Source of the DNA: Phycisphaerae bacterium | GTDB lineage: Bacteria > Planctomycetota > Phycisphaerae > UBA1845 | Reading direction: 5' to 3' | Assembly: GCA_029260115.1 (NCBI GenBank) | Contig: JAJDDW010000086.1 | Coordinates: 62,001-126,000 of the forward strand | Length of the DNA stretch: 64,000 nucleotides | Shown: one piece after another, positions 9,862-19,378 of the stretch | Numbering within the stretch: the first letter of the stretch is position 1 | Layout: every line of letters begins with the position of its first letter | Translations under genes and position numbers: made by a program | The notes under the pieces: model-generated | The model's input: only the letters and a program-made list of their open reading frames with translations | Databases searched by the model: none | Told to the model about the DNA's origin: nothing

Positions 9862-10617
9862 ATGCTCGAAAGCGTTATTGAGCCCATCATGGATCAAATC
9901 ATCCCCACTGCGCCGCTTGGCGTGCGTCATGCGCTGTTGATGTATGCATCACCACGAAGCGTCTTTACACGCGTCGAGGATACGGGAGCGTATGGTTGGA
10001 CACTGGCTACCCTCATTCTACTGGTGACGCTGATTGGATATGCCCAAATTCAATCAGGACTCATTGACCGCAACGTCGCGCTTGCGACCGAGGCGGAGCT
10101 GGCAAACCTGGAGAAGACGCATGTTGATTTGCTCGACCGAACTGAATTGCGCGACAGGATGGCAGCGATTCACAAGGAAGCGGAGTTTACCAAATTGATC
10201 ACGCGACTCGGCGTTGTGATCGCTACGCCCCTACGGTTTATCGTCTCATTTCTGCTCATCGCATCCGTTCTCTACGCTGTCGTGGCGATGACCGGTAGCA
10301 AACCAGAATATCACACACTGATGTCCATTTGCGTGTTCGCAGGCTTCATCGAACTTGCGGGCTATGCTTTGCGACTAGCCATGATGCTATATTACAGAAC
10401 AACGGCAGTGGATACGACGCTTGGTGCGCTGATGGCAAACAGCAAACCCAATGTGTTTGCAGCCATCGATCCATTTCACATATGGTTTTGGGTGCTTGTG
10501 GCGTTGGGATTGACCATTACCCACCAACTGAGCAGAAAAATGGCGATCGGTATGTGTGTAGCCCTGTACCTATTTTCGTTCGGAATTCGCGTAGCTGTGC
10601 AATTTGCCAGTGCATAA
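9862..10617 (+). CDS. Yip1-like multi-span membrane protein
   Basis: A 251-aa integral membrane protein with about five hydrophobic spans (for example LATLILLVTLIGYAQI, RFIVSFLLIASVLYAVVAM and WFWVLVALGLTI). ATG 9862 is preceded by AAAGAGAG, better than the TTG at 9829. The general plan, with a soluble N-terminal part then four or five spans with an internal helical loop, fits the YIP1 family often encoded upstream of MacAB-like exporters. It is the first gene of a tightly packed operon with the adaptor, ATPase and two permeases. A role in assembly or regulation of that exporter is inferred; no catalytic motif is visible. Confidence 0.75.
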   Translation: MLESVIEPIMDQIIPTAPLGVRHALLMYASPRSVFTRVEDTGAYGWTLATLILLVTLIGYAQIQSGLIDRNVALATEAELANLEKTHVDLLDRTELRDRMAAIHKEAEFTKLITRLGVVIATPLRFIVSFLLIASVLYAVVAMTGSKPEYHTLMSICVFAGFIELAGYALRLAMMLYYRTTAVDTTLGALMANSKPNVFAAIDPFHIWFWVLVALGLTITHQLSRKMAIGMCVALYLFSFGIRVAVQFASA

Positions 10618-10671
10618 ATATGAAAGCCTGTGGCTAGCGGCGATCGTATACCGCTACTTCACGGAGGAAAT

Positions 10672-12075
10672 ATGATGAAAGCAGTTTGGACACTCGTGAT
10701 TCTCGGTCTTATCAGCGGGGGCATCTTCGCTCTTGGCTCTTTGAAACAAGCATCGACCAACAAATCCATTCTCAATGTGGCAGAAGAAGTCGCGCTGACT
10801 GTCAATGTAGCGAAGCCGCAGCGCGGCGAGATCACCCGCCTCGTGCAAGCGCCCGGCGACGTAGAAGCAGTTCTGGAAGTCGATGTCAGCAGCGAAATCG
10901 TTTCTAAAATCATCGAAATGCCCGTCGAAGAAGGTGATCATGTCAACCAGGGCGACCTGCTGTGTCGACTCGACGATTCTCGTGTGCAGGCAGAAATTGA
11001 ATCTGGCGAAGCACGCATCTCTCAACTACAAGCGGCGATCGTCCAGGCACAGGCAGACGCGACAAAAGCTAGTCGTGATCTCCATAGACAGCATGCACTT
11101 TCCGAGAATAACGCAACTTCCGATTTGGAAGTTCGAGACTATCTCACGCTCCGCGACAAGACTCACGCCATACTCGATCAGCGCAAGTTTGAACTCGCTC
11201 AGGCCCAGGCCGTTCTCAAAAGTCTCAACGGAGACCTACTCAAGACTGTCATTCGCGCGCCTATCACAGGCGTGATCGCCAAGCTTACGGCCAAGCAGGG
11301 TGAAGTGGTGGTTACCGGCACGATGAACAATCCCGGTACAGTCATCATGACCATCAGCGATCTATCACACATGCAGGTGCGAACCCGGGTAGATGAAATT
11401 GATGTCCCATTGGTCAACCAAGGGCAAATTGCACATGTGTACCTACAAGCAGATCAAAACAAACCTGTGGCTGCCCGCGTGATGCGTGTGGCATCAAAAG
11501 GTACTAAGCCTACCGGCCGAGATGTCGTTACGTTTGAAACGCTACTTGAGGTTATTTCAGACGATAAACGTATTAAGCCAGGGATGAGCGCCAACGTCGA
11601 AATCGAAGTCGCGAAAGAAATCGACGCGATTACCATTCCCGTCGAAGCAGTCGTACATCGTATGAGAAAGGAACTACCCGACGATATTCTCGCCGAATTC
11701 GACAAGAAACAAGCAAATCTAGGCTTATCCGATCGAGCCAAGCAAGCTCAATATATCAAAGTCGTTTATATCATGAATAGTGAACAAGCCGAGGTACGAC
11801 TTATAGATACCGGCATCGCCGATACCCGCCGTGTCGAATTACGTGATGGCATACAACTAGGCGATACCGTCATCGTGGGACCATACCGTAGCCTCGATCA
11901 ACTCAAAGCCGGTAAAAAGGTCACGCTCAGCGAAGATGCAAAAAGGAACAGCCCGACCGAAGTGGCCACTACTGGAGAAGAGAGGCTTGTTGATGACAAC
12001 AAAAATGAAAAGAGTAATAAGAAAACGGAAGCAGGCAAGGAAGAAAAAACAGCTTCAGCGGGGATAACACCATGA
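10672..12075 (+). CDS. Periplasmic adaptor (membrane fusion) subunit of a MacAB-like exporter
   Basis: A 467-aa HlyD/RND-type adaptor. ATG 10672 has GGAGG 5 bp upstream; the longer GTG at 10630 does not. The N-terminus has one membrane anchor (VWTLVILGLISGGIFALG). Next come a lipoyl-like half motif (VSSEIVSKIIEMPVEEGDHV), a coiled-coil hairpin (about residues 120-190), the second lipoyl half (VIRAPITGVIAKL), a beta-barrel domain and a membrane-proximal domain. The C-terminal 45 residues are a charged, probably disordered Lys/Glu-rich tail. It should link the inner-membrane ABC permeases to an outer-membrane channel, which is not encoded next to it. The stop overlaps the ATPase start by 4 bp. 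Confidence 0.92.
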   Translation: MMKAVWTLVILGLISGGIFALGSLKQASTNKSILNVAEEVALTVNVAKPQRGEITRLVQAPGDVEAVLEVDVSSEIVSKIIEMPVEEGDHVNQGDLLCRLDDSRVQAEIESGEARISQLQAAIVQAQADATKASRDLHRQHALSENNATSDLEVRDYLTLRDKTHAILDQRKFELAQAQAVLKSLNGDLLKTVIRAPITGVIAKLTAKQGEVVVTGTMNNPGTVIMTISDLSHMQVRTRVDEIDVPLVNQGQIAHVYLQADQNKPVAARVMRVASKGTKPTGRDVVTFETLLEVISDDKRIKPGMSANVEIEVAKEIDAITIPVEAVVHRMRKELPDDILAEFDKKQANLGLSDRAKQAQYIKVVYIMNSEQAEVRLIDTGIADTRRVELRDGIQLGDTVIVGPYRSLDQLKAGKKVTLSEDAKRNSPTEVATTGEERLVDDNKNEKSNKKTEAGKEEKTASAGITP

Positions 12076-12818
12076 TTGCTTCAAAAACACACCCTGGCGA
12101 TTCGCTCATCGAGCTAATAGGTATTGAAAAAGTCTACCGCGTTGGTACAGAACTCGTTCGTGCGTTAAGGGGCATATCGATTGCAATCCACGAAAATGAG
12201 TACGTCGCCATCATGGGACCAAGCGGTTCTGGCAAAAGTACGATGATGAACATTCTCGGTTGCCTTGATATCCCCACAGCGGGCAAATATATGCTCCGAG
12301 GTCGAGACGTCTCAACGTTATCACAGTCTCGCCTCGCCCGCATCCGCGGCAAGCAGATCGGATTTGTCTTCCAAACATTCGAGCTGCTCCCTCGCACCAC
12401 AGCCCTTAAAAACGTCGAACTACCATTAATGTACGCTCAAGTGTCGCACAAGAAACAGCGTGCCCTGGCGGCTCTCCAACGCGTCGGACTTGAGGATCGA
12501 GCCATGCACCGGCCCAATCAGCTCTCAGGCGGTCAGAAACAACGTGTCGCGATTGCGAGAGCACTGGCACAGACACCGGACATCATTCTCGCCGACGAAC
12601 CCACAGGTAATCTGGATAGTAAGACCGGTGAGGAAATAATGACCATCTTCGACTCGCTCCATGCCGAAGGGCAAACCATTATCATTGTAACACACGAAGA
12701 GGAAATCGCTGCCCGGTGTCGCCGCGTCATCCGCCTGTATGACGGCCTCGTAGCTTCCGATGACACCGTGGCGCAAACCCGACCCTCACCACCCCGCGCA
12801 GCCATGACCGTATCATGA
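12072..12818 (+). CDS. ABC transporter ATPase, MacB/LolD type
   Basis: A 248-aa nucleotide-binding subunit. Walker A is GPSGSGKST (residues 49-57), the Q-loop is FVFQTFELLPRTTALKNVEL, the signature is LSGGQKQRVAIARAL, Walker B is DIILADEPTGNLDS and the switch histidine follows in IIVTHEEE. Length and motifs are those of the MacB/LolD/FtsE class, which powers mechanotransmission rather than direct transport. ATGA overlaps join it to both the adaptor upstream and the first permease downstream, so translation is coupled. Confidence 0.96.
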   Translation: MIASKTHPGDSLIELIGIEKVYRVGTELVRALRGISIAIHENEYVAIMGPSGSGKSTMMNILGCLDIPTAGKYMLRGRDVSTLSQSRLARIRGKQIGFVFQTFELLPRTTALKNVELPLMYAQVSHKKQRALAALQRVGLEDRAMHRPNQLSGGQKQRVAIARALAQTPDIILADEPTGNLDSKTGEEIMTIFDSLHAEGQTIIIVTHEEEIAARCRRVIRLYDGLVASDDTVAQTRPSPPRAAMTVS

Positions 12819-14092
12819 CCCAGCATCTCGGCAACATGTTGACTGCACCGTTTCGCTTTGTTGGTGGTATGATATCGCAGACGTACCGCAACGTGGTGAC
12901 AGCCTTCACCCAAATCTGGGCGAATAAAGGGCGATCCATGCTCACGACGCTGGGCATCATCATTGCCGTCAGTTCAACCATAACCGTGGTCGCTTTCGTG
13001 AGTGGATTCGGCAAACTCATGACCGACATGGTGCAGGGCTATGGAACTCAATTCATAATGGTACGCCCCTATCAGGCGTCTGTCTCCAGTCGACGCGGCA
13101 CGCAACGGGTTCGCCTTGATATCAACGACATCGAAGCCGTGCGCACCGAGTGCCCTGCGGTTCGCCGTATCACACCCTTCGTGTATACCCACGATGGCGA
13201 AATCACCTTTGGCAATGAAAAAGTCGACGAAGTACCCGTGCGCGGGGTAACTGAACACTATCAAACCATACGCAACTTTCATGCCGACTTCGGACGCTTT
13301 TTCGGTCCCGTAGATATTGATGTCGCTGCCCCAGTTATGGTGCTAGGTCGCACGATACTGAAGCGACTTGGGGTCGATGAATCCATTGTCGGTGAACACG
13401 CTTATCTCGATGGCAACCGCTTCCTCGTCATCGGCATACTCGAAGAGAAAGGCGGGAACCTGGGTGAAGATCAAGATTTAACGGTTATGATCCCATACAC
13501 GCTGGCGATCAAGTCTTACCCCAACCTACGTGAATCAATGATGTTTCTTGCTGAGGCCAGCACACCAGAAGCCACTCACCAGGCTGCAGGCGAGATCACG
13601 CGCGTTCTGCGTGCAAGGCACGGTCTGCAGCCTGGTCAACGGGACGACTTCCGCATCGATAGACAAGATCAAGCGGTTAAGCAATTCGAGAACATTCGCA
13701 ATATAGCTGCTGGTATACTGGCTGGCATCGTCAGCATCTCGTTGATCGTCGGCGGAATCGGGATCATGAATGTCATGCTTGTCTCTGTCACCGAGCGAAC
13801 ACGTGAAATCGGATTGCGTAAAAGTATCGGCGCACGTCGCCGCGACATCATGCTCCAGTTCCTGACTGAGGCAGTGGTGTTGTGCCTCATCGGCGGCACA
13901 ATTGGGGTCGCGTTAGGCTATTTCGCGACCTTTATCGCTTCTCTACATCCTCAAATGATCGAAATCGAAGTGCCTATGTGGGCAGTCGCAATTGCCTTGA
14001 TCTCATCGGCCGGGGCTGGTGTCGTTTTCGGCATTATTCCAGCGTTCAAAGCCTCTATCCTTCACCCAATAGAGGCATTGCGCCACGAGTAA
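12815..14092 (+). CDS. ABC transporter permease, MacB/FtsX type (first copy)
   Basis: A 425-aa MacB-like permease. There is one N-terminal span (TTLGIIIAVSSTITVVAFV), a large periplasmic MacB_PCD domain (about residues 65-290), and three C-terminal spans (GILAGIVSISLIVGGIGIMNVML and later). The conserved FtsX stretch VTERTREIGLRKSIGARRRDI is at about 330-350. Its stop is 8 bp before the second permease. Together with the ATPase and adaptor it should form a heteromeric exporter; the substrate (antibiotic, peptide, lipid or siderophore) cannot be told from sequence. Confidence 0.95.
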   Translation: MTQHLGNMLTAPFRFVGGMISQTYRNVVTAFTQIWANKGRSMLTTLGIIIAVSSTITVVAFVSGFGKLMTDMVQGYGTQFIMVRPYQASVSSRRGTQRVRLDINDIEAVRTECPAVRRITPFVYTHDGEITFGNEKVDEVPVRGVTEHYQTIRNFHADFGRFFGPVDIDVAAPVMVLGRTILKRLGVDESIVGEHAYLDGNRFLVIGILEEKGGNLGEDQDLTVMIPYTLAIKSYPNLRESMMFLAEASTPEATHQAAGEITRVLRARHGLQPGQRDDFRIDRQDQAVKQFENIRNIAAGILAGIVSISLIVGGIGIMNVMLVSVTERTREIGLRKSIGARRRDIMLQFLTEAVVLCLIGGTIGVALGYFATFIASLHPQMIEIEVPMWAVAIALISSAGAGVVFGIIPAFKASILHPIEALRHE

Positions 14093-14099
14093 GCATCAT

Positions 14100-15437
14100 A
14101 TGTCAAACGTCACCTCCATCCGGAACCGCACCTCGTCTTCGGAGTCGGAGCAAGTACACGGCCCCGTGCTACGCATAGCAGCGATTCCTTGGCGGGTAGT
14201 CAACTGGTTCGGTGGATCCGCTGAACGTCACTGGCAAAACATTTTCGCCGCCATTATTCAAGTCTGGGCTAACAAGTCACGATCCGTGCTTACGACACTT
14301 GGAATCATTATCGCTGTTACCTCTACCATCACGGTAGTGTCCTTTGTGCAGGGATTTGGAAATTACGTCACAGACATGCTCCGAGGTTTCGGAACTAACA
14401 TGGTATTTGTCATACCCGCCTCCCCAGGCGGTAAGACTGGCCGCATGATGGGACGCGTCGTTATGGATAAGGAAGACATTCGCGCAGTCGGTGCTCAATG
14501 CGATAAGGTACGCCGTATCACACCGTTGATGTTTTCTAATGTTACAGTCGAATATGGACATGAAAAAGTCGCAGGCGTCGAATTGCAAGGTGCGACGGAG
14601 CAATTTCAAACCATTCGTAATTTCTATGTTGATTCCGGACGCTTCTATGGCCCCATAGACGTCGACAACGGAGCCTATGTCTGTGCCCTAGGGCGTGAGG
14701 TGCTCAATGAGCTCGGGGCCGACGAGAGTATCGTTGGCGACTACGTATTTCTAAATGATCACCGATTTAAGGTTCTGGGTCTACTCGAAAAGAAGGGTGC
14801 GGTTTTTGGGGACAGCCAGGATCGCTTAGCGTTGATACCACATAGCACAGGTGTCAAAATGTTTCCTTTCCTGTCACGATTTTTGCCCTTTGTACTCGAA
14901 GTAATACAAGAAGAAGATGTCGAAGAAGCTACACTTCAAATAACCCAAGTGTTACGGACAAGGCACAATATACAACCAGGTCAGCCCAACGATTTTCGCA
15001 TACTCCGCCAGGATGAACTGCTTAAAGACTTCTCTAAAGTGCAGATGGTCGCCACTAGTGTTCTCGCGGGGATCGTGGGGATTTCACTCATCGTTGGCGG
15101 CGTCGGCATAATGAACATTATGCTCGTTTCAGTCACCGAGCGAACCAGAGAGATTGGCCTACGCAAAAGCATCGGAGGTCGCCGACGAGATATTCTCATG
15201 CAGTTTCTTACTGAAGCCATGGTTCTGTCAATGCTTGGTGGGGTGGTGGGGATCATATGTGGCTACAGTATTTGTGCTATAACCTCGTTGCATCCATCCA
15301 TGGTAGAAGTGAAAGTTCCGGTATGGGTGGTCGCTATTGCATTGGGTTTTTCTGCCAGCGTCGGCGTCATCTTCGGCAACATTCCCGCTTTTAAGGCTGC
15401 CATCCTCCACCCTATCGATGCGCTGCGGCATGAATAG
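14100..15437 (+). CDS. ABC transporter permease, MacB/FtsX type (second copy)
   Basis: A 445-aa paralogue of the preceding permease with the same plan: an N-terminal span, a MacB_PCD domain, and FtsX spans around VTERTREIGLRKSIGGRRRDI. It has an extra roughly 25-residue hydrophilic N-terminus. Shared blocks such as QTIRNF, SIVG and ILHPI-x-ALRHE show a tandem duplication followed by divergence, mainly in the periplasmic domain. Two permease genes with one ATPase suggest a heterodimer rather than the usual MacB homodimer. It is the last gene of the operon. Confidence 0.95.
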   Translation: MSNVTSIRNRTSSSESEQVHGPVLRIAAIPWRVVNWFGGSAERHWQNIFAAIIQVWANKSRSVLTTLGIIIAVTSTITVVSFVQGFGNYVTDMLRGFGTNMVFVIPASPGGKTGRMMGRVVMDKEDIRAVGAQCDKVRRITPLMFSNVTVEYGHEKVAGVELQGATEQFQTIRNFYVDSGRFYGPIDVDNGAYVCALGREVLNELGADESIVGDYVFLNDHRFKVLGLLEKKGAVFGDSQDRLALIPHSTGVKMFPFLSRFLPFVLEVIQEEDVEEATLQITQVLRTRHNIQPGQPNDFRILRQDELLKDFSKVQMVATSVLAGIVGISLIVGGVGIMNIMLVSVTERTREIGLRKSIGGRRRDILMQFLTEAMVLSMLGGVVGIICGYSICAITSLHPSMVEVKVPVWVVAIALGFSASVGVIFGNIPAFKAAILHPIDALRHE

Positions 15438-16244
15438 TGCCTTACTATCGCGTCCTGACCTGCATGTTCCTCCCAAAAACTCCATCCTTGCTATCCGTCA
15501 CTACCTTCTGCACTGTCATCCGCGAATTTTCGCCACTATCTCGATTGATCGCCCAAGATTCAAGCCCACTCCTGAAGGGGGCGTCCTGTTTACGATATAA
15601 GAGTTGCCGCGAAGGCGACATTCATGATGATTGATTCATGATCTCCACACTCATAGTCATGAACGCAATGATCATCGCCTTTGTGATCTCGTATTATCCG
15701 GATAGCGTAGCATTCAGTCTGTGATTCAATTGTGACTTGTTTTTAGTAGACACTATTCCGACGCTTTCTTTCGATTTTGTGTAGATTTGGATTGAAGCGT
15801 TGGGCACGAATTGACTAAGCTATTGATGACTTGTAAGCGGGCAGTCAAAACCGGCCATTTCGAGGAGACGTGGATTCGCCACCAACGCATCCTCTAAGAA
15901 GTTGGTATTCACCGGTACACCGCCGCTCGTTATGTTCGGCTGGCGGAGGCGTCCACAGATAATGTTCGTGAAGACGGTGCAGGCCAAAACCCTGACGTTG
16001 CGTTGCCACCGGGTCAACAAGCAAGGTTTGTCCATGCCTAGTTAAAAGCGAATGGCGCTAATACCGTTCCCGACTCTTGCAAATGTGTACCTCATAACGG
16101 CTCATGCACAATTCGATTGGCGAGAACTCGCGCAAGTAAGTTCAGATTATGGTGCGAATAGTACTGCAGAAAAAGCATTAGTCGATAAGTGTCTATAGAT
16201 TAACGAGTTACGTTGGTTTCCTGATCGGTAGTGACAATGGACAA
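15438..16244. other. Long gap with no recognised gene
   Basis: About 800 bp between the permease and the convergent lipoprotein gene. A 71-codon minus-strand frame at 15820-16035 reads plausibly in its last 30 residues (VPVNTNFLEDALVANPRLLE) but matches no family I recognise, has no Shine-Dalgarno and may be a gene fragment. A short segment at about 15567-15590 resembles part of the GC-rich dispersed repeat seen elsewhere in the window. No tRNA or strong hairpin was seen. Confidence 0.4.
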
Positions 16245-17975
16245 CTATGGACATGCTGGACCGCAACCCGGGCCCGGCGAACAGCACGTGGTTGTAAAAG
16301 TGACGGTGCCGAGTGTATTACCGCACGAATCGGTGAGCGTAGCGTCATACCAATGCCTCCAAATGCCGTCGGCGTCGCTGTTGTTGGTGTTGCAGGAGGC
16401 AATGCCTGCGAGGATGAGATCGGAATTACTATCGATGTCCCCTTCGTTGATTGTGAATGCCGTGCCTGCGAGCGGTCCCGGTACATCAACGGCAAGCCCA
16501 GTACAATTAGTGGTAGCGGGGCAATCGCGCGCTACGATTGAAACCGTGGCGGGGAAGGCGACTGTCGTCTTCTCGCTATCGCGTGCCTCTAAGAAAACAT
16601 CGATACTAGGACAAGTTATGTTAGCGAGCCTGCCACTAAATACGCGCTGGAGCACGAAAGTGCTGTTGCATGTTTCATTACCATTGTCGTTACCGTTGTC
16701 CGTACCAACGTCGGTGCAATCGGGGTCTTCCGTCGTGCAGCCCTCGATGCAAGTGCCGTCTTCACCACATAAGTCACAGTCCGTATCCGGCTCAGGGCAG
16801 TCGGCTTCGCATAGGTTGTCGTTCAAGCAACATCGTCCTCGAAATCGACAGAGGTGCGCGCGCGAGCAGTCCGGGTCAACCGGATCTAAGCAATCAAGCC
16901 TGCAGCAACCATTCAATTCGCAAAGGAGCTGTTCATCTTCAGTTAAGCACTTCAAATCATTGAGATCGACATTTGTGCAGCCGAAAGCGTTCACATCTGG
17001 GTCTTCCCGTTCTCCGGTGATAGAGTCCACGACTACGTCTGTATTGGGGCACACATCACTTCGATTGGGGATGCCGTCGAAGTCATCATCATCGGTTTGA
17101 CGTTCTTCCAAGGCTTCGGCGGAGATTCCAAAATCCGGGCATTCATTGTCTCGATCGAGGACCAGACTTAACTTTTCAATTTGTCTCTTTAAGGATAGGT
17201 TGATACTGTTTTTTAATGTTGCAAGACGCTCTAGCCACGGTGTCACACGCCGGATGCACAGTTCGGGATCCAGTGCTTGTGAGCATGTATCAAATACCAT
17301 TTCCAATCGCTGTTCCAGAACGCGTTCGACCAAACAGGAATATTGAGCTTCAGCGAATGCGGCTGGAAATTTCTGCAGTAGACAGGTAAAGAGCTCTGTC
17401 GCACTATCATTGTCCTGGCTTGACTCCAACGCAATTGTTGACACTAAGCTTGAAGCGCATTGTTCCAACGTCAAAATCGTGATACGCTGCGTTACCAACT
17501 TGGGTGCAGTATTTAGCTCAATTTCAATGGATTCCGTTGTAAAAGCCGCTACCACCCCCTCGAACACAGTGACGTCAAACGTGTCGTCATCGTTGTAGTG
17601 GAATTCAAAAGTCACGTCAGCGATCTTCATGGTGGCAACTCGATCCTGGCTGTCAAACACCACATCAAGTGTCCCGTTGCCGGTATCCGCAATGAAGCGG
17701 TTCGTACGGACCTCTGTTCCGTCATCGGCGCCGTAATACATGACTGATCCGACACTCTCCACCTTCAGTTCATCGACGACAATGAGGACGTCGCCCGATG
17801 TCGGGAACACGACACTGTCCTCAACCATGTCAAGCGTATCTCTGTCGTTGGTGTTAGAATTGTCTGAATTCGACGAGTTTTCGTTTCCGACGTTTGTGGA
17901 TGTGGATTCTACCATGCAGCCGGGGACGGTCAGTACGAACATCAAAATACATGAATGTAAAATACAAGACTTCAT
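16245..17975 (-). CDS. Secreted Cys-rich lipoprotein with Ca-binding-type repeats
   Basis: A 576-aa protein with a short lipoprotein-like signal (MKSCILHSCILMFVLTVPGC); modification would be on Cys20, followed by a Ser/Asn-rich linker. AAGGAG lies upstream of the ATG. Residues about 50-190 are a beta-rich domain. Residues about 190-290 are helical with paired cysteines. A thrombospondin-3-like DDDDFDGIPNRSDVCPNTD segment follows, then a dense Cys run (CCRLDC, DCSRAHLC, CRFRGRCC, CEADCPEPDTDC, CIEGC). The last 130 residues form another Cys-containing beta domain ending GCGPACP. It probably sits on the outer membrane or cell surface; no catalytic motif is seen and the function is unknown. Confidence 0.8.
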   Translation of the reverse strand: MKSCILHSCILMFVLTVPGCMVESTSTNVGNENSSNSDNSNTNDRDTLDMVEDSVVFPTSGDVLIVVDELKVESVGSVMYYGADDGTEVRTNRFIADTGNGTLDVVFDSQDRVATMKIADVTFEFHYNDDDTFDVTVFEGVVAAFTTESIEIELNTAPKLVTQRITILTLEQCASSLVSTIALESSQDNDSATELFTCLLQKFPAAFAEAQYSCLVERVLEQRLEMVFDTCSQALDPELCIRRVTPWLERLATLKNSINLSLKRQIEKLSLVLDRDNECPDFGISAEALEERQTDDDDFDGIPNRSDVCPNTDVVVDSITGEREDPDVNAFGCTNVDLNDLKCLTEDEQLLCELNGCCRLDCLDPVDPDCSRAHLCRFRGRCCLNDNLCEADCPEPDTDCDLCGEDGTCIEGCTTEDPDCTDVGTDNGNDNGNETCNSTFVLQRVFSGRLANITCPSIDVFLEARDSEKTTVAFPATVSIVARDCPATTNCTGLAVDVPGPLAGTAFTINEGDIDSNSDLILAGIASCNTNNSDADGIWRHWYDATLTDSCGNTLGTVTFTTTCCSPGPGCGPACP

Positions 17976-18137
17976 TAGGAACTCCTTCTCTAGTTCTGTA
18001 ATTGAGCCAACGAGCGAGGTCAGGTCAGACTACAAATCCTAAGGCTTGAATCTACTCCTCTAGGTTTACGCAACGATTCCGTAGGCTGTTGAAATCGTAC
18101 ATTTTACTGGCAAACATACGATATTGCACTTATTCCA

Positions 18138-18836
18138 TCAACCCATGATCAATGCCAGGTGTTCGCCATAGTTCGCCATGACATAGAGTCGCGTTTCGAC
18201 ATTGAAATCGGCCCGGAATGCCAAATCGAGCCAGGTATCTCGTGTGAATAAAGCTACCGTATGATGGTCCTGTTCGATGCGCAGCCGACCATCCTCACGG
18301 ATCAACAAGAACATCACAACTTCGACCTGGCTATCGCTTGGGTCAGAATCGTGAACATTTTCGATATAAGTCACGCTCGCATTTCCTCGACGCCGTGTTG
18401 CGTGTGACACGAACTCGTCGATGGCAGGCAGACGGAACCAATCCGGACACGTGACGAGCACGCCACCGGGATTGAGGTGCGCTCTGGCCGTCGCAAACGC
18501 GGCGCTGAGGTCCGCTTCACCGGTCATGTAATAAATGGCGTCGCGAATAAAGACTGCGTCAAAACTACGTCCCAGATGAATCGTACGCAAGTCACCGACA
18601 TGATGCTCAACCGTGGGATTCTGCTGCTTGGAGTGTGTCAACATCTCTGGCGAAAGATCCACGCCAACGGCATCAAAGTCGCTAATAAGATGCGACAAAT
18701 AGTCGCCTCCTCCGACACCAAGATCCAATAACGTGTTTCGGCTGCCACCAAGAAATTCCCCGAAAACTGCACTGAGAATCTCTGCCTCATTAGCGTACTC
18801 TTCTGGCTCGCTGATCAGCGGCCACCATTCGGCCAA
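18138..18836 (-). CDS. SAM-dependent methyltransferase (class I), N-terminus interrupted by a stop
   Basis: A 232-aa class I methyltransferase. SAM motif I is LLDLGVGGGDYL (about residues 36-47), the acidic motif II is VGVDLSPEML, then a motif similar to GDLRTIHL, and NPGGVLVTCPDW near the substrate side. The longest intact frame begins at a TTG (18836). Just upstream in the same frame is ATG at 18846-18848 followed at once by TAA (18843-18845), then Asn-Asn-Leu-Ala-Glu-Trp-Trp-Pro. Relatives that I recall start M-Y-x-x-L-A-E/D-W-W-P, so the TAA looks like a mutated Tyr codon. The gene may still be made from the TTG, or be freshly inactivated. The substrate is unknown. Confidence 0.8.
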   Translation of the reverse strand: MAEWWPLISEPEEYANEAEILSAVFGEFLGGSRNTLLDLGVGGGDYLSHLISDFDAVGVDLSPEMLTHSKQQNPTVEHHVGDLRTIHLGRSFDAVFIRDAIYYMTGEADLSAAFATARAHLNPGGVLVTCPDWFRLPAIDEFVSHATRRRGNASVTYIENVHDSDPSDSQVEVVMFLLIREDGRLRIEQDHHTVALFTRDTWLDLAFRADFNVETRLYVMANYGEHLALIMG

Positions 18837-18987
18837 GTTATTTTACATTCGCTCACCGCTCACTTCTTCGTCCTTCTCGTTTCAGGTATCGAAACACCAT
18901 ACTACAGCGGTTCATATCCGTATCGGTGTATCAATGCGCGAGTATATCAAACCCTTATCGGCACGTCGACGATTCGATGTAATGAAT

Positions 18988-19059
18988 GGTGTCAGGTTGA
19001 ATTGTATGGCATCGGAGTTGAATATGGCTGACAATTATGTAATATTTCAACCTGACACC
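18988..19059. repeat. 72-bp element bounded by perfect 14-bp inverted repeats
   Basis: GGTGTCAGGTTGAA at 18988-19001 and its exact reverse complement at 19046-19059 enclose 44 bp of AT-rich sequence. There is no coding capacity and no clear target duplication in the flanks. The GTGTCAGG-type arm resembles REP or MITE elements mobilised in trans by a transposase. It lies between the methyltransferase and tRNA-Val genes. Confidence 0.6.
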
Positions 19060-19223
19060 TTATCACATATCGCCGCAAGTATCGCAAATTCAAGTTGCAG
19101 TTACATGCATCATGATATATCCACTTGTAAAGGTAAAACCATCAGGTATGCTTAGATTAATATGAGTCAGCCACCCATTAATTAGACTAATTTAGGTTTT
19201 TATCGCAATCGCCTATTTGAAAC

Positions 19224-19297
19224 TGGGCGATACAGGACTCGAACCTGTGACTTCCTCCTTGTAAGGGAGGCGCTCTAGCCAACTGAGCTAATCGCCC
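19224..19297 (-). tRNA. tRNA-Val (anticodon TAC)
   Basis: The minus strand folds as a full cloverleaf: acceptor GGGCGAT / ATCGCCC, D-arm GCTC-AGTTGGCTA-GAGC, anticodon stem CCTCC / GGAGG with loop CTTACAA (anticodon TAC), and T-arm ACAGG-TTCGAGT-CCTGT. The discriminator is A. CCA is not encoded (GTT follows), so it must be added after transcription. Confidence 0.96.
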
Positions 19298-19378
19298 GCA
19301 GAACGACAATTTATCAGGAATAGCGTGCGAAGCAAGTAGTGTTTATCTGATCGATGTTAGGAATGTCTAGAGATTGCC

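Noticed and set aside
15820-16035. 71-codon minus-strand frame in the long gap
   Set aside because: The tail reads plausibly but no family could be named, and there is no Shine-Dalgarno or signal. Kept only as a remark on the gap.
16231-17100. 289-codon plus-strand frame
   Set aside because: Antisense to the Cys/Asp-rich lipoprotein gene. Its Ser-rich composition is a mirror of that gene's codons.
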